Source: Collimonas fungivorans
Lineage (GTDB): Bacteria; Pseudomonadota; Gammaproteobacteria; Burkholderiales; Burkholderiaceae_D
Assembly (NCBI RefSeq): GCF_001584145.1
Contig: NZ_CP013232.1
Span: forward strand, 5,456,001 to 5,520,000
Reading direction: 5' to 3'
Length of the DNA stretch: 64,000 nt
Notes under the pieces: model-generated
What the model saw: only the letters and a program-made list of their open reading frames with translations
What the model was told of the DNA's origin: nothing
The model's database searches: none
Part shown: positions 24,751 to 34,734 of the stretch, piece after piece
Layout: the number at the start of each line of letters is the position of its first letter
Position numbering within the stretch: position 1 is the first letter of the stretch
Translations under genes and position numbers: made by a program

Positions 24751-25004
24751 TTGCGTCATCGCGATCTGGTCTGGCAGCCAGCCGCTTTTACGGCTAAGTT
24801 GTCCTGCCGGATCGCTGGTGCAATGCCTTGTTTTTAGCCTGCCATGCATTTTGTCCCCGCTCAAAACCTGCGCGCTGGTAGCCCCACGCCGATATCGGCT
24901 CCTGTATCATCTGGATGCAGGACCGGAGCCAACTTACCGCATGCCGAAGCGGATCGTTAGCCGAGCCAGGCCAGTCGGACTACTCGATTAACCAGAGGAT
25001 AAAA
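24751..25004. other. intergenic region, no gene seen
   Basis: Contains a short stem AGCCG/CGGCT (near 24780-24796) without T-run and otherwise nothing recognisable. It ends the T3SS locus and contains the promoter of the LysR gene. Confidence 0.4.
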
Positions 25005-25919
25005 ATGCAACTAGCATGGCTGGAGGATTTCGTCGAATTGGCTCGGACACGCAATTTTTCCCGAGCGGCAGAAAATCGTTTTGTCACGTCTCCAGCCTTC
25101 GGCCGCCGCATTCGCGCACTGGAAGAATGGGTCGGCGCACCGCTGGCGGAACGCAAACAGCCGGTTTCCCTGACTCCAGCCGGCATGTTGTTTCTGGACG
25201 CGGCAACCCATTCGCTGGATGTCTTGCATGCAGCGCGCGCCCAGTTGCAAAACCCTGCGCCGCATGCGGAAGAGACGCTGAGAATTGCAACAGGCCGGAC
25301 GCTGGCGAAAACATTTTTTCCTGACTGGTGTGAATCCATCAACCGCCGTTTCGGTCCATTCCTGGTGTCTCTCAGCACCGGCGGCGCTCAGGAGGGGATC
25401 ATGCGCTTGTCGTCCGGCGATGTCGATTTGCTGTTGAGTTACGGCAGCCCATCCACCCGGCTGCTGATCGACCCCAATCTCTATGAATCCATCTTGCTAG
25501 ATCACGAAACGTTATTGCCCGTCAGTGCGCCAAATGCAAAAGGACGCCCTCAATTCCGCATCTCTCCCACCGGCGATACGCCAATTCCCTGGTTGGCTTA
25601 TTCTCCAACGCTGACCCTGCGCAGCGTGCTGTCCCAGCACCTGGCGGGCCTGACGCACAAATTGCCGCTGCACATGGTCTGCCAGGCCGATTCTTACGAA
25701 GCGATCCTGGAAATGGCCAAGCGTGGCGCCGGCTTGACCTGGTTGCCGCAGAGGCTGGTGCAGGATGAATTGAAGCTGGGCCACCTGGCGGTCGCTGGCG
25801 ACGCCGGCATGCGCGTCAGCTTCGATATTTCGCTGTACCGCTCGCGCCGCAACAGCAATGCGCGGGTGGATGCGATCTGGCAGGGTCTATCGTCGGCCAC
25901 AAAACAAGTACGAAAATGA
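25005..25919 (+). CDS. LysR-family transcriptional regulator
   Basis: 304 residues from the ATG at 25005, which has AGAGGA upstream; the frame extends to 24915 without a ribosome site. N-terminal winged helix (QLAWLEDFVELARTRNFSRA; FVTSPAFGRRIRALEEWVGA) and a C-terminal periplasmic-binding-like effector domain. It precedes an MFS symporter and a zinc deacylase on the same strand and may control them. Confidence 0.9.
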   Translation: MQLAWLEDFVELARTRNFSRAAENRFVTSPAFGRRIRALEEWVGAPLAERKQPVSLTPAGMLFLDAATHSLDVLHAARAQLQNPAPHAEETLRIATGRTLAKTFFPDWCESINRRFGPFLVSLSTGGAQEGIMRLSSGDVDLLLSYGSPSTRLLIDPNLYESILLDHETLLPVSAPNAKGRPQFRISPTGDTPIPWLAYSPTLTLRSVLSQHLAGLTHKLPLHMVCQADSYEAILEMAKRGAGLTWLPQRLVQDELKLGHLAVAGDAGMRVSFDISLYRSRRNSNARVDAIWQGLSSATKQVRK

Positions 25920-26150
25920 CATCGCTTTCATGATGCTCGGGGCCGAATATCGGGCCGCACTTCGCACCGTGCATTGCACTCCTTACGTGCATCACGGCAC
26001 CAAATAAGTCCTTTTTGAGCTGTACCCAGCACCGGTTGCGTGCACGCCAAACCGGCTACGCCGAATGAGCAGCGATCGCTGCCGAAATAGCAATGAGCGC
26101 AAAAAACATCGCCCTACACTTCTTGCTCATTACTATTCCGGAGATATCTC

Positions 26151-27464
26151 ATGTCAGCTCAGTTTCATTCCCCCGACCTAGGCGCAATGCCGGTCGCAAG
26201 GCGTAATCCCTGGAAGGAAATCTGTGCCGCCAGCATCGGCAACGCGCTGGAATTTTACGATTTGCTGATCTACGGATATTTCGCAATTGTAATCGGCAAA
26301 CTGTTTTTCCCCAGCGCGGACGAAACCACATCTTTGCTGCTCAGCGTCGGTACATTCGGCATTTCCTTCGTCATGCGCCCGCTCGGCGCGGTTATCCTGG
26401 GTTCGTATGCCGACCGCGCCGGACGCAAGGCATCGCTGACACTTTCGATTCTTTTCATGATGGCAGGCACGGCGATGATTGCTTTCGCACCGACCTATTC
26501 CCAGATCGGCATCATGTCACCGCTGATCGTCATCGCTGCCCGCATGCTGCAAGGTTTTTCAACCGGCGGCGAGTTCGGTGCGGCTACCGCTTTCATGGTT
26601 GAACATGCGGACGCCAGGCGGCGCGGTTTCTTCGCCAGCTGGCAATTGTCGACACAAGGGCTGGCCACGGTGCTTGCCGCCGGCGTCAGCGCACTTCTTA
26701 GCTATGTATTGACGGAAAGCCAGTTGAATGATTGGGGCTGGCGGGTAGCTTTTTGCGTTGGCTTGCTGATAGGACCAGTCGGCCTGTATATTCGCAGCCA
26801 GATCGACGAAACGCCGGAATTCAAGAAACTTGCCGCCGCCAAGCAGGAGAAATCTCCGCTGAAAACGGTACTGGTCAATGATCGCTTGAATCTGTTGCTG
26901 GGTATCGGCGTGGTTGCCGGAGCGACTGCTTTCAACTACGTCCACAAAGTGTACATGCCGACTTACGCATTGAAGCAATTGCATATTACAGCGACGTCTT
27001 CATTTCTCGGCGCCATGGTGACAGGTTTCGTTCTGATGGTGACGGCGCCGATGTTCGGCACACTGTCGGACCGTCACGGACGATTCAAGGTACTGTCAAT
27101 TGCGATGATGATGATCGGCGCCACCTCATATCCGCTATTCCTGATGTTGACCACCTGGCCAACCGTGACGACCCTGATCATCGTGCAGGCGATAGTCGGG
27201 CTGTTGCTCGCGGCATGCCTTGGACCGATACCGGCAATGCTGTCGGACATTTTTCCGACTAGCACCCGCGGCACCGGATTAGCCCTTAGCTACAATTTTT
27301 CAGTGACCATATTCGGCGGCTTTTCGCCTCTGATCGTTACCTGGATGATTGCTTTCACCAATAACAAGATGGCGCCCAGTTTTTATGTAATGACAACCGG
27401 CTTGATCAGCATTGTCGCGGTACTTGCACTGGGCCGCCGGATGGCGCTTCGCAAGCCATTTTAA
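26151..27464 (+). CDS. MFS metabolite:H+ symporter (citrate/proline-betaine type)
   Basis: 437 residues, 12 membrane helices. MHS-subfamily signatures: GNALEFYDLLIYGYFAIVIG at the N-terminus, YADRAGRKASLTLSIL after helix 2, and GFSTGGEFGAATAFMVEHA in the middle. GGAG lies eight bases before the ATG. The substrate is probably an organic acid or amino-acid derivative; coupling to the next gene suggests an N-acylated amino acid or similar. Confidence 0.9.
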   Translation: MSAQFHSPDLGAMPVARRNPWKEICAASIGNALEFYDLLIYGYFAIVIGKLFFPSADETTSLLLSVGTFGISFVMRPLGAVILGSYADRAGRKASLTLSILFMMAGTAMIAFAPTYSQIGIMSPLIVIAARMLQGFSTGGEFGAATAFMVEHADARRRGFFASWQLSTQGLATVLAAGVSALLSYVLTESQLNDWGWRVAFCVGLLIGPVGLYIRSQIDETPEFKKLAAAKQEKSPLKTVLVNDRLNLLLGIGVVAGATAFNYVHKVYMPTYALKQLHITATSSFLGAMVTGFVLMVTAPMFGTLSDRHGRFKVLSIAMMMIGATSYPLFLMLTTWPTVTTLIIVQAIVGLLLAACLGPIPAMLSDIFPTSTRGTGLALSYNFSVTIFGGFSPLIVTWMIAFTNNKMAPSFYVMTTGLISIVAVLALGRRMALRKPF

Positions 27465-27564
27465 ACCCTGGTTGTTGTCACGGCTCATCTGTCACCACGC
27501 ATTCACATTATTTCTGCCGGATCGTCATGCGCGTCCGGCATTTTTTTCAAGCAGGAGCGGAATC

Positions 27565-28551
27565 ATGAATACCTTGGAACAAATACGCGCCATGTTGCAA
27601 GCCTATCCAATGGAGGTGGCGTTTCCCGACATCCGCAGATGGCGGCGCGGAACAGCCGGCGTGGACTATGTACATGCATTTGACAGCGGCGTCCCCGGTC
27701 CGCATGTGATGATCATGGCGCTGACGCATGGCAATGAAGTCAGCGGCGCGATCGCGGTCGACCAGTTGCTACGGGCCGAACTGCGCCCGCTTAAAGGTCG
27801 CATCACACTTGGTTTTGCGAATGTAGAGGCCTATCATCGCTTCGATCGCAACAACCCGGACGCGACGCGTTTCATCGATGAAGACTTGAATCGCGTCTGG
27901 TCGGCATCCCGCCTCGACAGCGGCGACGATACAGTGGAATTGCGCCGCGCGCGGGAATTGCGTCCAATTGTCGAAAGTGTCGATTTTTTACTGGATCTGC
28001 ATTCGATGCACGAGGAAGCACCGCCATTATTGCTAAGCGGACCGTTGCAAAAAGGCATCCGCTTTGCCGCGGAAATCGGTGCGCCGGAACATGTGATCGT
28101 CGATGCCGGCCACGCGAACGGAAGACGGATGCGCGACTACGGCGGCTTTGGCGACGCAGCCAGTCCGAAGAATGCATTGCTGATCGAGAGCGGACAGCAT
28201 TTTTCGCTGCGGAGCCGGGACGTCGCGCTAGACGCTGCGTCACGCTTCCTGCTCAAGACAGGGGTTGTCGCGGCAACTCAGTTGAATAGTTTTTTGACGC
28301 AAGACAAAACCTTAAGCCAGCAGTTTTTCGAGGTAACCCAGCCGATAGTCGCGGACACGACCGGTTTTGAATTTACTCAAGATTTCCGCGGACTGGAGTT
28401 GATCGAGCGCGCCGGCACTGTCATCGCACGTGACGGCGACCGGGAGATTTTCACGCCTTACGACAACTGCGTCATCATCATGCCGTCGCTGCGCCATCTG
28501 GCGCCTGGCGTAACGGTAATGCGCCTGGCCAAGGTGCTTGACGATAAATAG
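27565..28551 (+). CDS. succinylglutamate desuccinylase/aspartoacylase family zinc hydrolase
   Basis: 328 residues from the ATG at 27565 (AGGAG upstream); an in-frame start at 27412 lies inside the symporter gene. Zinc-ligand motifs of the M14-like deacylases: THGNEVSGA (His and Glu), EDLNRVW, and DLHSMHEEA (His). Removes an acyl group from an N-acyl amino acid. Following an MHS symporter by 100 bases, it probably works on the imported compound. Confidence 0.88.
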   Translation: MNTLEQIRAMLQAYPMEVAFPDIRRWRRGTAGVDYVHAFDSGVPGPHVMIMALTHGNEVSGAIAVDQLLRAELRPLKGRITLGFANVEAYHRFDRNNPDATRFIDEDLNRVWSASRLDSGDDTVELRRARELRPIVESVDFLLDLHSMHEEAPPLLLSGPLQKGIRFAAEIGAPEHVIVDAGHANGRRMRDYGGFGDAASPKNALLIESGQHFSLRSRDVALDAASRFLLKTGVVAATQLNSFLTQDKTLSQQFFEVTQPIVADTTGFEFTQDFRGLELIERAGTVIARDGDREIFTPYDNCVIIMPSLRHLAPGVTVMRLAKVLDDK

Positions 28552-28636
28552 CCGGCGGTGGGGAAAAATGCAAGATTACCCCCCCTTGCTCGGCAAGATC
28601 GAAAATCCATCCATATATTCAATCCAAGAACTTAAA

Positions 28637-29792
28637 ATGCCATTTAGACATATGCTTATCAGGTTAGTTGTATTCGTGGCAGTGTCGCATTTATTCTTTT
28701 CGGCGCATGCCGGCGAACAGACCGATATCGTCCTTGGTCAATCTGCTCCTTTAAGCGGGAGCTTCAGTGAAATGGGAGAAACCTATCGAGACGGCGCGCA
28801 AATCTACTTCGAAAAAATCAACAGGGAAGGCGGCGTAAACGGCCGGCGCATCCGTTTAATCACGCTGGATGACGGCTACGATGCCAAACGCGCTCAAGTC
28901 AACACCAAAGAATTGATCGAGCAGCATCAGGCTGCTGGCACTATTCGGCCACATGTTCACCAATACAGTCTTCGCTTCGCTGCCGCTGGCCACTGCTGCC
29001 GGCGTACCGTATGTCGGGCCGTACGCCGGCAATGAGACGCTGTACGCAGGTCCGGTCAATCACATCCTGTTCATGACGCGCGCCAGCTATTCTACTGAAC
29101 TGGACGCTTTGCTGCGCCATGTACAGGCGATGGGATTAACGCGAGTGGCGCTGGCACGCTACGATAGCCCCGGCGGCGCCATTTTGCAAAAAGACCTGGA
29201 AGAAAAATTGAAGGCAATCAAGCTAGCGCCGGTCGGTGTCGCGACGATGCAGCTCAATTCGATGCAACCGGCCGATGTCGTGCTCAAGATAATCAAGATG
29301 CACCCGCAAGCGATCCTGCTGGGCGTCTCCGGTGACGATGCCGTTGCCTTCGTACGGCAATTCAATCAGTCTGCCGATAAGTTTCCGGTCCAGTTTCTCG
29401 CGCGCAGTCTTATCGGCGGACATCAGCTGGTTGTAAAACTTGGCAGCGAAAGCAGGGGCATCGTGATATCGCAAGTAGCGCCGTCGCCGTTCAATGGCGA
29501 GACCCACATCGCCCGTGAATATCAGGCTGCATTGAAAGCTGCGAATGCGGCCGGGCGTAAATTGGTGGCGAGCTATATCGGCTTTGACGGCTATATCGCA
29601 GCGAAAGTGATGGTGGAGGGTTTAAGGCGCGCCGGGCCGAATCCCGGCAGGCCGGCATTGGCCAAGGCGCTGGAAACGATGCATCACTGGGATGCCGGCG
29701 ATTTCATCGTGGATTACGATGAAAACAACCATACAGGTTCGAAATTCGTCACGGTTACGGTAATCGGCGCGGGCGGTCATTACATCGAATGA
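28637..29792 (+). pseudogene. frameshifted LivK-type ABC substrate-binding protein
   Basis: Periplasmic branched-chain-amino-acid-type binding protein (Peripla_BP_6). First part, from the ATG at 28637: signal peptide (LIRLVVFVAVSHLFFSAHAG) and ADIVLGQSAPLSGSF-like start of the domain, through VNTKELIEQHQA. The family sequence then resumes in the next frame as LLALFGHMFTNTVFASL and continues to 29792. The break lies near 28931-28945, next to GCTGCTGG. Either a true pseudogene or a sequencing error. No permease or ATPase partner is adjacent. Confidence 0.75.
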
Positions 29793-29818
29793 CTCGGAAG
29801 GGGTTGTATGATCGCCCC

Positions 29819-29842
29819 GGCCTAGGCGCCCCCGTCTAGGCC
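29819..29842. other. stem-loop GGCCTAG / CTAGGCC
   Basis: Perfect 7-bp stem with a 10-base C-rich loop, 27 bases after the binding-protein stop. No T-run follows, so termination is uncertain. Confidence 0.4.
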
Positions 29843-29896
29843 CGACGAGATAATGCTTGCCTCCTGACTGAACGGCATTACCGCAGGAGACGCGGT

Positions 29897-30246
29897 TCAG
29901 GGAGTTTCTTTGGTGAAAACTTCATTCATGAAGAACCTGATGCCCTGGTTTATCGTACATCCGTAGCTGATTTGCTCAGCCTTGCGGGTACATGACGGCA
30001 ACGAAAACACATCCATCGTAAACATCGCGGTTTTATCCGGTTTGACCTGATAGCGCAGGAACTGCCCGATAGACTGGCCGCTACCGTCACCCGTCGCATG
30101 GTCGGCGGAGAAACTGAGGGTGCTGTCCGCAACAATCCGGCATACCTCAATCTTGAGGCTGCCGAGGACTTTGCCAGGCGATATGGCGCCTGCGGCAGGA
30201 ATGCATTTGGCAAGCCCGGAATTGCGATAAGCGGATTGCGAAACAT
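29897..30246 (-). pseudogene. possible broken small gene next to the PstS-like protein
   Basis: An ATG at 30246 has an excellent AGAGGAG ribosome site, but its own frame encodes an odd Arg/Ser/Pro-rich product. The neighbouring frame, open to the TGA at 29897, encodes a plausible folded protein (GSLKIEVCRIVADSTLSFSA; GQSIGQFLRYQVKPDKTAMF; SYGCTINQGIRFFMNEVFTK). A frameshift in the first 40 codons would join them. Same strand and 94 bases after the PstS-like gene. No family recognised. Confidence 0.35.
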
Positions 30247-30339
30247 GCGAGTCTCCTCTAGTGATAAAAACGGATGAATCCTGATGCAGCTCGAAACCAC
30301 GACTTACGGCAATCCAGCGGCTGTTGGCTAGACCTGCCG

Positions 30340-31257
30340 CTATTGCCCGGCCTTTATGCGCCGCAGGTTATTGATATAACTGGCGGCCGTCAGCGGCACG
30401 AATCCCGAAAAACGCGCGTAGCGGTCGCCGTTCTCGAACAGATAGCTGGCGAATGCCGTAACTTCAGGCTTGGCTAATGCCGGTTGGGCGATGTACACGT
30501 ACAGCAGCCGGGTCAATGACCCATAGGCTTCCGACAATACCGAGCTTGCATCTGGTATTACCGCCCCTTTTCCGAAATTGATCGGCACCGGACGGACATT
30601 GCCCTTGCGCTCGACCAACGCGCCAAGAGAGACGAAGCCAATGGCGTTGACATCTTCCGATACCGCATCGATGATCTTGCCATGGTCGCTGAATATCGTG
30701 GTGTCGCCCCGCAAGAAGCCTCGCATGGCATTCACGCGCTCAGTGAAGAACATGGTGGTCCCCGACTTGGTATCGGGCGATACTATTTTCAGCGGCGCAT
30801 CGCTATAGGCCATTCTCACCTGGTTCCAGTGAGTCACTTTGCCGTAAGACTCGGGGTGGAAAATCGATTTCAACTCTGCCATCGTCAAGTCATTGGTCCA
30901 ATTGTTCGCCTTGTTGACGATCACCGCGACGGCGTCGTAAGCGACTGGCAACTCAAGATACGAAATTTTTTTATCCGCGCACGCTTTGGCTTGATCGGCC
31001 TGTATCTTGTTCGATGCCGGCACGATATCCGCTGCGCCTTTGCAAAGGTCCTTGAAACCGACACTGGTTCCCTTGAATTCGGCCTTGATATCGCTTTTAC
31101 TGCCGCGCTGATATTGGGTAACGGCAGTGGTGATCAGATTTTCTTCCGTATCGGAGCCGGAAATGCGCACGTCGGCTTGCGCCAGTGTCGACATCAGTCC
31201 AAAAACGGAAAACAGCATAGCGCTGGCAGAGCGGAGATACATGCTGCGAATTTTCAT
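30340..31257 (-). CDS. PstS-like phosphate ABC substrate-binding protein
   Basis: 305 residues, signal peptide (SASAMLFSVFGLMSTLAQAD) and the PstS-type binding motifs: RISGSDTEENL, GTSVGFKDLCKGAADIVPAS, NWTNDLTMAELKSIFHPE and SPDTKSGTTMFFTERV. It stands without PstCAB, so it may bind phosphate or another anion for an uptake system elsewhere, or be a secreted scavenger or surface protein of the DING/PstS-like type. Confidence 0.85.
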   Translation of the reverse strand: MKIRSMYLRSASAMLFSVFGLMSTLAQADVRISGSDTEENLITTAVTQYQRGSKSDIKAEFKGTSVGFKDLCKGAADIVPASNKIQADQAKACADKKISYLELPVAYDAVAVIVNKANNWTNDLTMAELKSIFHPESYGKVTHWNQVRMAYSDAPLKIVSPDTKSGTTMFFTERVNAMRGFLRGDTTIFSDHGKIIDAVSEDVNAIGFVSLGALVERKGNVRPVPINFGKGAVIPDASSVLSEAYGSLTRLLYVYIAQPALAKPEVTAFASYLFENGDRYARFSGFVPLTAASYINNLRRIKAGQ

Positions 31258-31597
31258 CTTGCTTACTTTCGTATTATTGATATTTTCACGAAGCCATTAT
31301 TTTTTCCGCATGCGTCAGTCCCGCCCAGGCCTCGTCTAGGAAAAGAGAAAACGCGGATGCAACGGCGCCTCGGTGAGCTCTGCCTGTATGGCTTCTGCCG
31401 GCAGGCAACGCAGCGGCGCCATGCCGTTGCATGAACATGTCAGTATGCAGCGACAGGTGCAGAAAGCTATCGGGAAAGGTAGGTTTTTCGGTAGGGTTTT
31501 TCCTACGATCTCTGCGGCTTATTTGAGCTGCACTAATCACCTCGAGATCGATGCTCAATCGCCATCGTCAAATGAGATAACCGGATACTCGCCGCCG
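31258..31597. other. intergenic region, no gene seen
   Basis: 340 bases between the PstS-like gene and the effector stop. It holds the upstream region of the PstS-like gene and a small stem GTAGG/CCTAC at 31491-31506 that would lie after the effector on its strand, without a T-run. No gene seen. Confidence 0.4.
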
Positions 31598-33964
31598 TCA
31601 CTCCTGGGTCTGCGTCCGGGTCGCAAGTTGCAGCGTTTGTTGTTTTTGGTCTCGCGCCTGGTCCAATTCGGCGCCGAGGTCGTAAGAATGGGCCTTGGTA
31701 TAGTCTTTCGCCGCATTCCAGACGTAATCGTTGATCGTGCTTTGCCCGAACTGCTGCAACAGGTTGGCGCTGGATTTATACGATTCCCCGGGCAGCGGAC
31801 CCGGTGCGCCGCTGCGCAGAAATTGCGCCAGAAGCGGGCCGGTCCCGGCTTGCACAACACTCGAAGTCGTACTGGCAAGCATGACCCGGCATACATCTAT
31901 GGTCTGGCCGACACGGCTGGCCCAGGTCTGTTTTGGGCCCAAAGTCTGTTTGACTAGTGCACCGGCTTCAACCAGGGTTCCGCCCACGAAATGCGGCAAG
32001 CGTGCAATATCGCTCCAGCCTGCTGCAGGAATGTCGGGGTTCTTGACTTTGACGGAATAAAGATTAACGCGTTGCTTTCCACCTAACAGGTTATCGACCT
32101 CGGTTTGTGCAAGGTGCGGAGTCGCCTTGGCCATGGCTATCAAAAATTTACTCAAGGCGCCGGCACTTGAGGAAGTTAGAAGAGTTCCGCCAAAAACCGG
32201 CAGTGGCTTTGTCAATGCGCTCGCGCTCGATACCACTCGGCGCAGCACATTCGCGGTACCCATCATTCCTGGCTGAAACCACGTTACCAGCCCCTTCCCA
32301 TCCAGAGCGCCTTGCTTCATCGACAATAAATTGCGGGTAGCCGTGGCTTCGTGCTTCAACGCCAGATGCGAGATGTTTTGCCCGGCCCCCAGGCTATTCT
32401 CCGCACCCTCGGAAGGAGCGCTTAAACCGCCGCCGGCCGCTGCCGGACGCCAGTATTCCTTTACGCCATCTTTCACACTTAGGCGCACCGTTCCTGGAAC
32501 AGGTATCAGCGCCTTCAGATCTACCGCCGCCAGCGCTGGGAAATTGGAGATTTTGGCGCGACGATCCATGGCCTGTATCAACCAGCTGTCCACGGCGTAA
32601 GCCGTCAGGCCGCTCGCCGCACCGCCCAGCAGGGCGGGCCCGATATCATTACCAAGCTCGCCGACCAGTTTTCCATTCTGAAGGCGCTGCCTGGTAGCCG
32701 TAACAATGGTGTTGCGCAGGGGAGAGCGTGACGTTCCCACGATGAATTGACGCGCGCCTTCATATAATGCCGCCAAGAGAGCGGAATGCAATGGCGTCGA
32801 CATGTCTTGCCGCATTGAATAGCCATGTCCGCCAAAGGCTTTCTGGCGCGCGGTCAGGACTTTCCCTGCCCAGGTGACGTACTCTTTTTCAAGCCCCACT
32901 TGCTGGGTAAGGGATTCTGGCGAAAGGTGAGCCGGCCAGCGTAGTTCCTTAAGTTCATCGTTGACCTGCTGTTCCGGCAACAATTCCGGTATATCGATTA
33001 CCACGTCCCCTCGGACCGGACGAGCCGGCCGGCCGGCATTGCCATGATCGGTGCGGCTATGTCCAGGCCGGCTCCGAAGATGAGATGCCGAAGCAGATCT
33101 GTCGTCAATCTGAATTTCCGATGAGGCAGGTAAACGACGCCTGCCGACGTTAATCGGAAGCGACTCGGTTCGTTCGCCGCTGCGAATCGCCGCACTGTAC
33201 TGAAATGGCGGAAATACGCCGGAACCGGACGCCGTCGCCGATTTACGGCCGGCCGCAGACGATTCCGGCATGTCTCCGCCGACCGCCGCCCGAGGCGGCA
33301 ACCGTAGGGATGCAGATCCGCCCACTGAAGAATCTCTTGAGTGCGAACCACCAAAAATCATCCTCGAGTCAATGCTCCACTGCTTGGAGTCAGAACGCTC
33401 TCCAGCCCTTAGCAGGGATTCATGGTCGCCATGGCCTGGCGGCCCCGACTCATGCCGTTCCTCATGTCGGGGCGTGACATTTTCCGGAGTCGCCTGCGCC
33501 GATTGTTCTTCCCGCCGAAACGATACACCTGGATGCCGGGGCAATCCGATCGTTGACGCGGAACGTCTTACTTCGCCGCTATCGACTGATGGTGTATTGG
33601 TGAATCGCGAGGAATGGAAACGCCTCTCTTGCGGCGGCATTGCCGTACGTGGCAATGTGTTAGTTAAAGTTGTTGCCGGAGTTTGCGCCGCGTCGGCTAC
33701 GCTGGCGCCGGCCTCAGGATCTACTGGCGAATGATGTACGGCCTGTAGCGACGCAAGATCCAATTCACGCGAAGACGCATCCATCGATCGCATCCGCCTC
33801 CTGCCGGAAGACTCGGCCAGAGCCTGAAGCGGCCCGCCGCCCGGTTCCATCCGCTGCGAAGCGGAACGGGGATTTGACACGGCAGGCCGGTCGTCCTCCG
33901 GCGTCGATATTGAAAGATCGTGCGGCAACCCCGTTACGGGGCGTACTGGAACCGGAGAAGTCAC
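31598..33964 (-). CDS. putative T3SS effector, 788 aa
   Basis: Starts at a GTG (AAAGGA upstream), 14 bases after the chaperone gene. The first 340 residues are Ser/Pro/Arg/Gly-rich and probably disordered, the rest is folded and helical (LEKEYVTWAGKVLTARQKAF; ALLAALYEGARQFIVGTSRS; GPALLGGAASGLTAYAVDSW). No signal peptide and no clear membrane helices, though several Ala/Gly-rich segments are hydrophobic. I cannot place it in a known effector or translocon family (HrpF/PopF has similar length, so a translocon role is not excluded). Chaperone pairing and a perfect PIP box support a secreted substrate. Confidence 0.72.
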   Translation of the reverse strand: MTSPVPVRPVTGLPHDLSISTPEDDRPAVSNPRSASQRMEPGGGPLQALAESSGRRRMRSMDASSRELDLASLQAVHHSPVDPEAGASVADAAQTPATTLTNTLPRTAMPPQERRFHSSRFTNTPSVDSGEVRRSASTIGLPRHPGVSFRREEQSAQATPENVTPRHEERHESGPPGHGDHESLLRAGERSDSKQWSIDSRMIFGGSHSRDSSVGGSASLRLPPRAAVGGDMPESSAAGRKSATASGSGVFPPFQYSAAIRSGERTESLPINVGRRRLPASSEIQIDDRSASASHLRSRPGHSRTDHGNAGRPARPVRGDVVIDIPELLPEQQVNDELKELRWPAHLSPESLTQQVGLEKEYVTWAGKVLTARQKAFGGHGYSMRQDMSTPLHSALLAALYEGARQFIVGTSRSPLRNTIVTATRQRLQNGKLVGELGNDIGPALLGGAASGLTAYAVDSWLIQAMDRRAKISNFPALAAVDLKALIPVPGTVRLSVKDGVKEYWRPAAAGGGLSAPSEGAENSLGAGQNISHLALKHEATATRNLLSMKQGALDGKGLVTWFQPGMMGTANVLRRVVSSASALTKPLPVFGGTLLTSSSAGALSKFLIAMAKATPHLAQTEVDNLLGGKQRVNLYSVKVKNPDIPAAGWSDIARLPHFVGGTLVEAGALVKQTLGPKQTWASRVGQTIDVCRVMLASTTSSVVQAGTGPLLAQFLRSGAPGPLPGESYKSSANLLQQFGQSTINDYVWNAAKDYTKAHSYDLGAELDQARDQKQQTLQLATRTQTQE

Positions 33965-33978
33965 GTTGGTCCTTTCGA

Positions 33979-34452
33979 CTATGGGTTTGGTTTGGCGCTG
34001 TCCAATAATTGCTGTACTGCCATTGCTCCAACCGCATTCATCAGATCGAGCGTTTTTACGATTTCATCGACTTCGTCGATCCAGGCAATCGAGCTGAGTT
34101 GCAGCAGGCCCTCGGCGGAAACTCCCAGATACCAGCCGAACTCGGTGAGAAGCTTTCGTTGAATTTCCAGCAGTTGTCCAACTTCCGGCCCCATCAGCTC
34201 ATTGGCGGAGAGCGGTAATGCGACTTCCGGAAAGACGGAGCATTGAGCGTCAAGCAAATGCAGCCGGCAGTCGAAACCCGATGGTCCGGAGAATGCCTTC
34301 GGCGCAATCAATTCTGTATATCTCGACGCCGGGATGCCGAGCAGCACGGCAATCTGGATCAGGAAATTTTTTTGTTCTTCCGTGACCGTTTGCTTCTTGA
34401 TTGAAGAATCCAGCGATGTACCGGCGGAAGAGGAATGCGATAATTTATTCAT
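33979..34452 (-). CDS. CesT-like T3SS chaperone paired with the 788-aa protein
   Basis: 157 residues. After a Ser-rich N-terminus: helix (EEQKNFLIQIAVLLGIPASR), beta-rich centre with FDCRLHLLDAQCSVFPEVAL, then LPLSANELMGPEVGQLLEIQ and QKLLTEFG-like helix and C-terminal LSSIAWIDEVDEIVKTLDLM. Size and order resemble class I T3SS chaperones. It is the first gene of a two-gene unit behind the perfect PIP box at 34523-34547. Confidence 0.72.
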   Translation of the reverse strand: MNKLSHSSSAGTSLDSSIKKQTVTEEQKNFLIQIAVLLGIPASRYTELIAPKAFSGPSGFDCRLHLLDAQCSVFPEVALPLSANELMGPEVGQLLEIQRKLLTEFGWYLGVSAEGLLQLSSIAWIDEVDEIVKTLDLMNAVGAMAVQQLLDSAKPNP

Positions 34453-34522
34453 GGCAGACGGTCTCGATAGGAAGTGAGTCGCTGCATGTTAGGAACCGGG
34501 CAGACCGTCGGGCTGAAAAAAA

Positions 34523-34547
34523 GCGAAACCAGCCGTCCAACTGCGAA
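34523..34547 (-). promoter_or_regulatory. perfect PIP box for the chaperone-effector pair
   Basis: Minus-strand TTCGC, exactly 15 bases, TTCGC. A -10-like TAACAT lies about 31 bases downstream and the chaperone ATG 70 bases after the box. It lies 10 kb outside the T3SS locus, so it marks an unlinked member of the HrpB regulon. Confidence 0.87.
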
Positions 34548-34734
34548 GTAGCTACGGAATTTTATGCTTTAACGGATTCGTATTTTCTCCATTAAATCCT
34601 GGAGTGCAATATTCGCAATGATCGAGGTGTTTCATCCACGGCGCCGCCAACTTCAGCGATAGCGCGATGCTTTACAGCAACGTTGTAGAATGCTCTCAAA
34701 GATTTGCTACAGCGTTAACTCAATAGGAGAAAAA

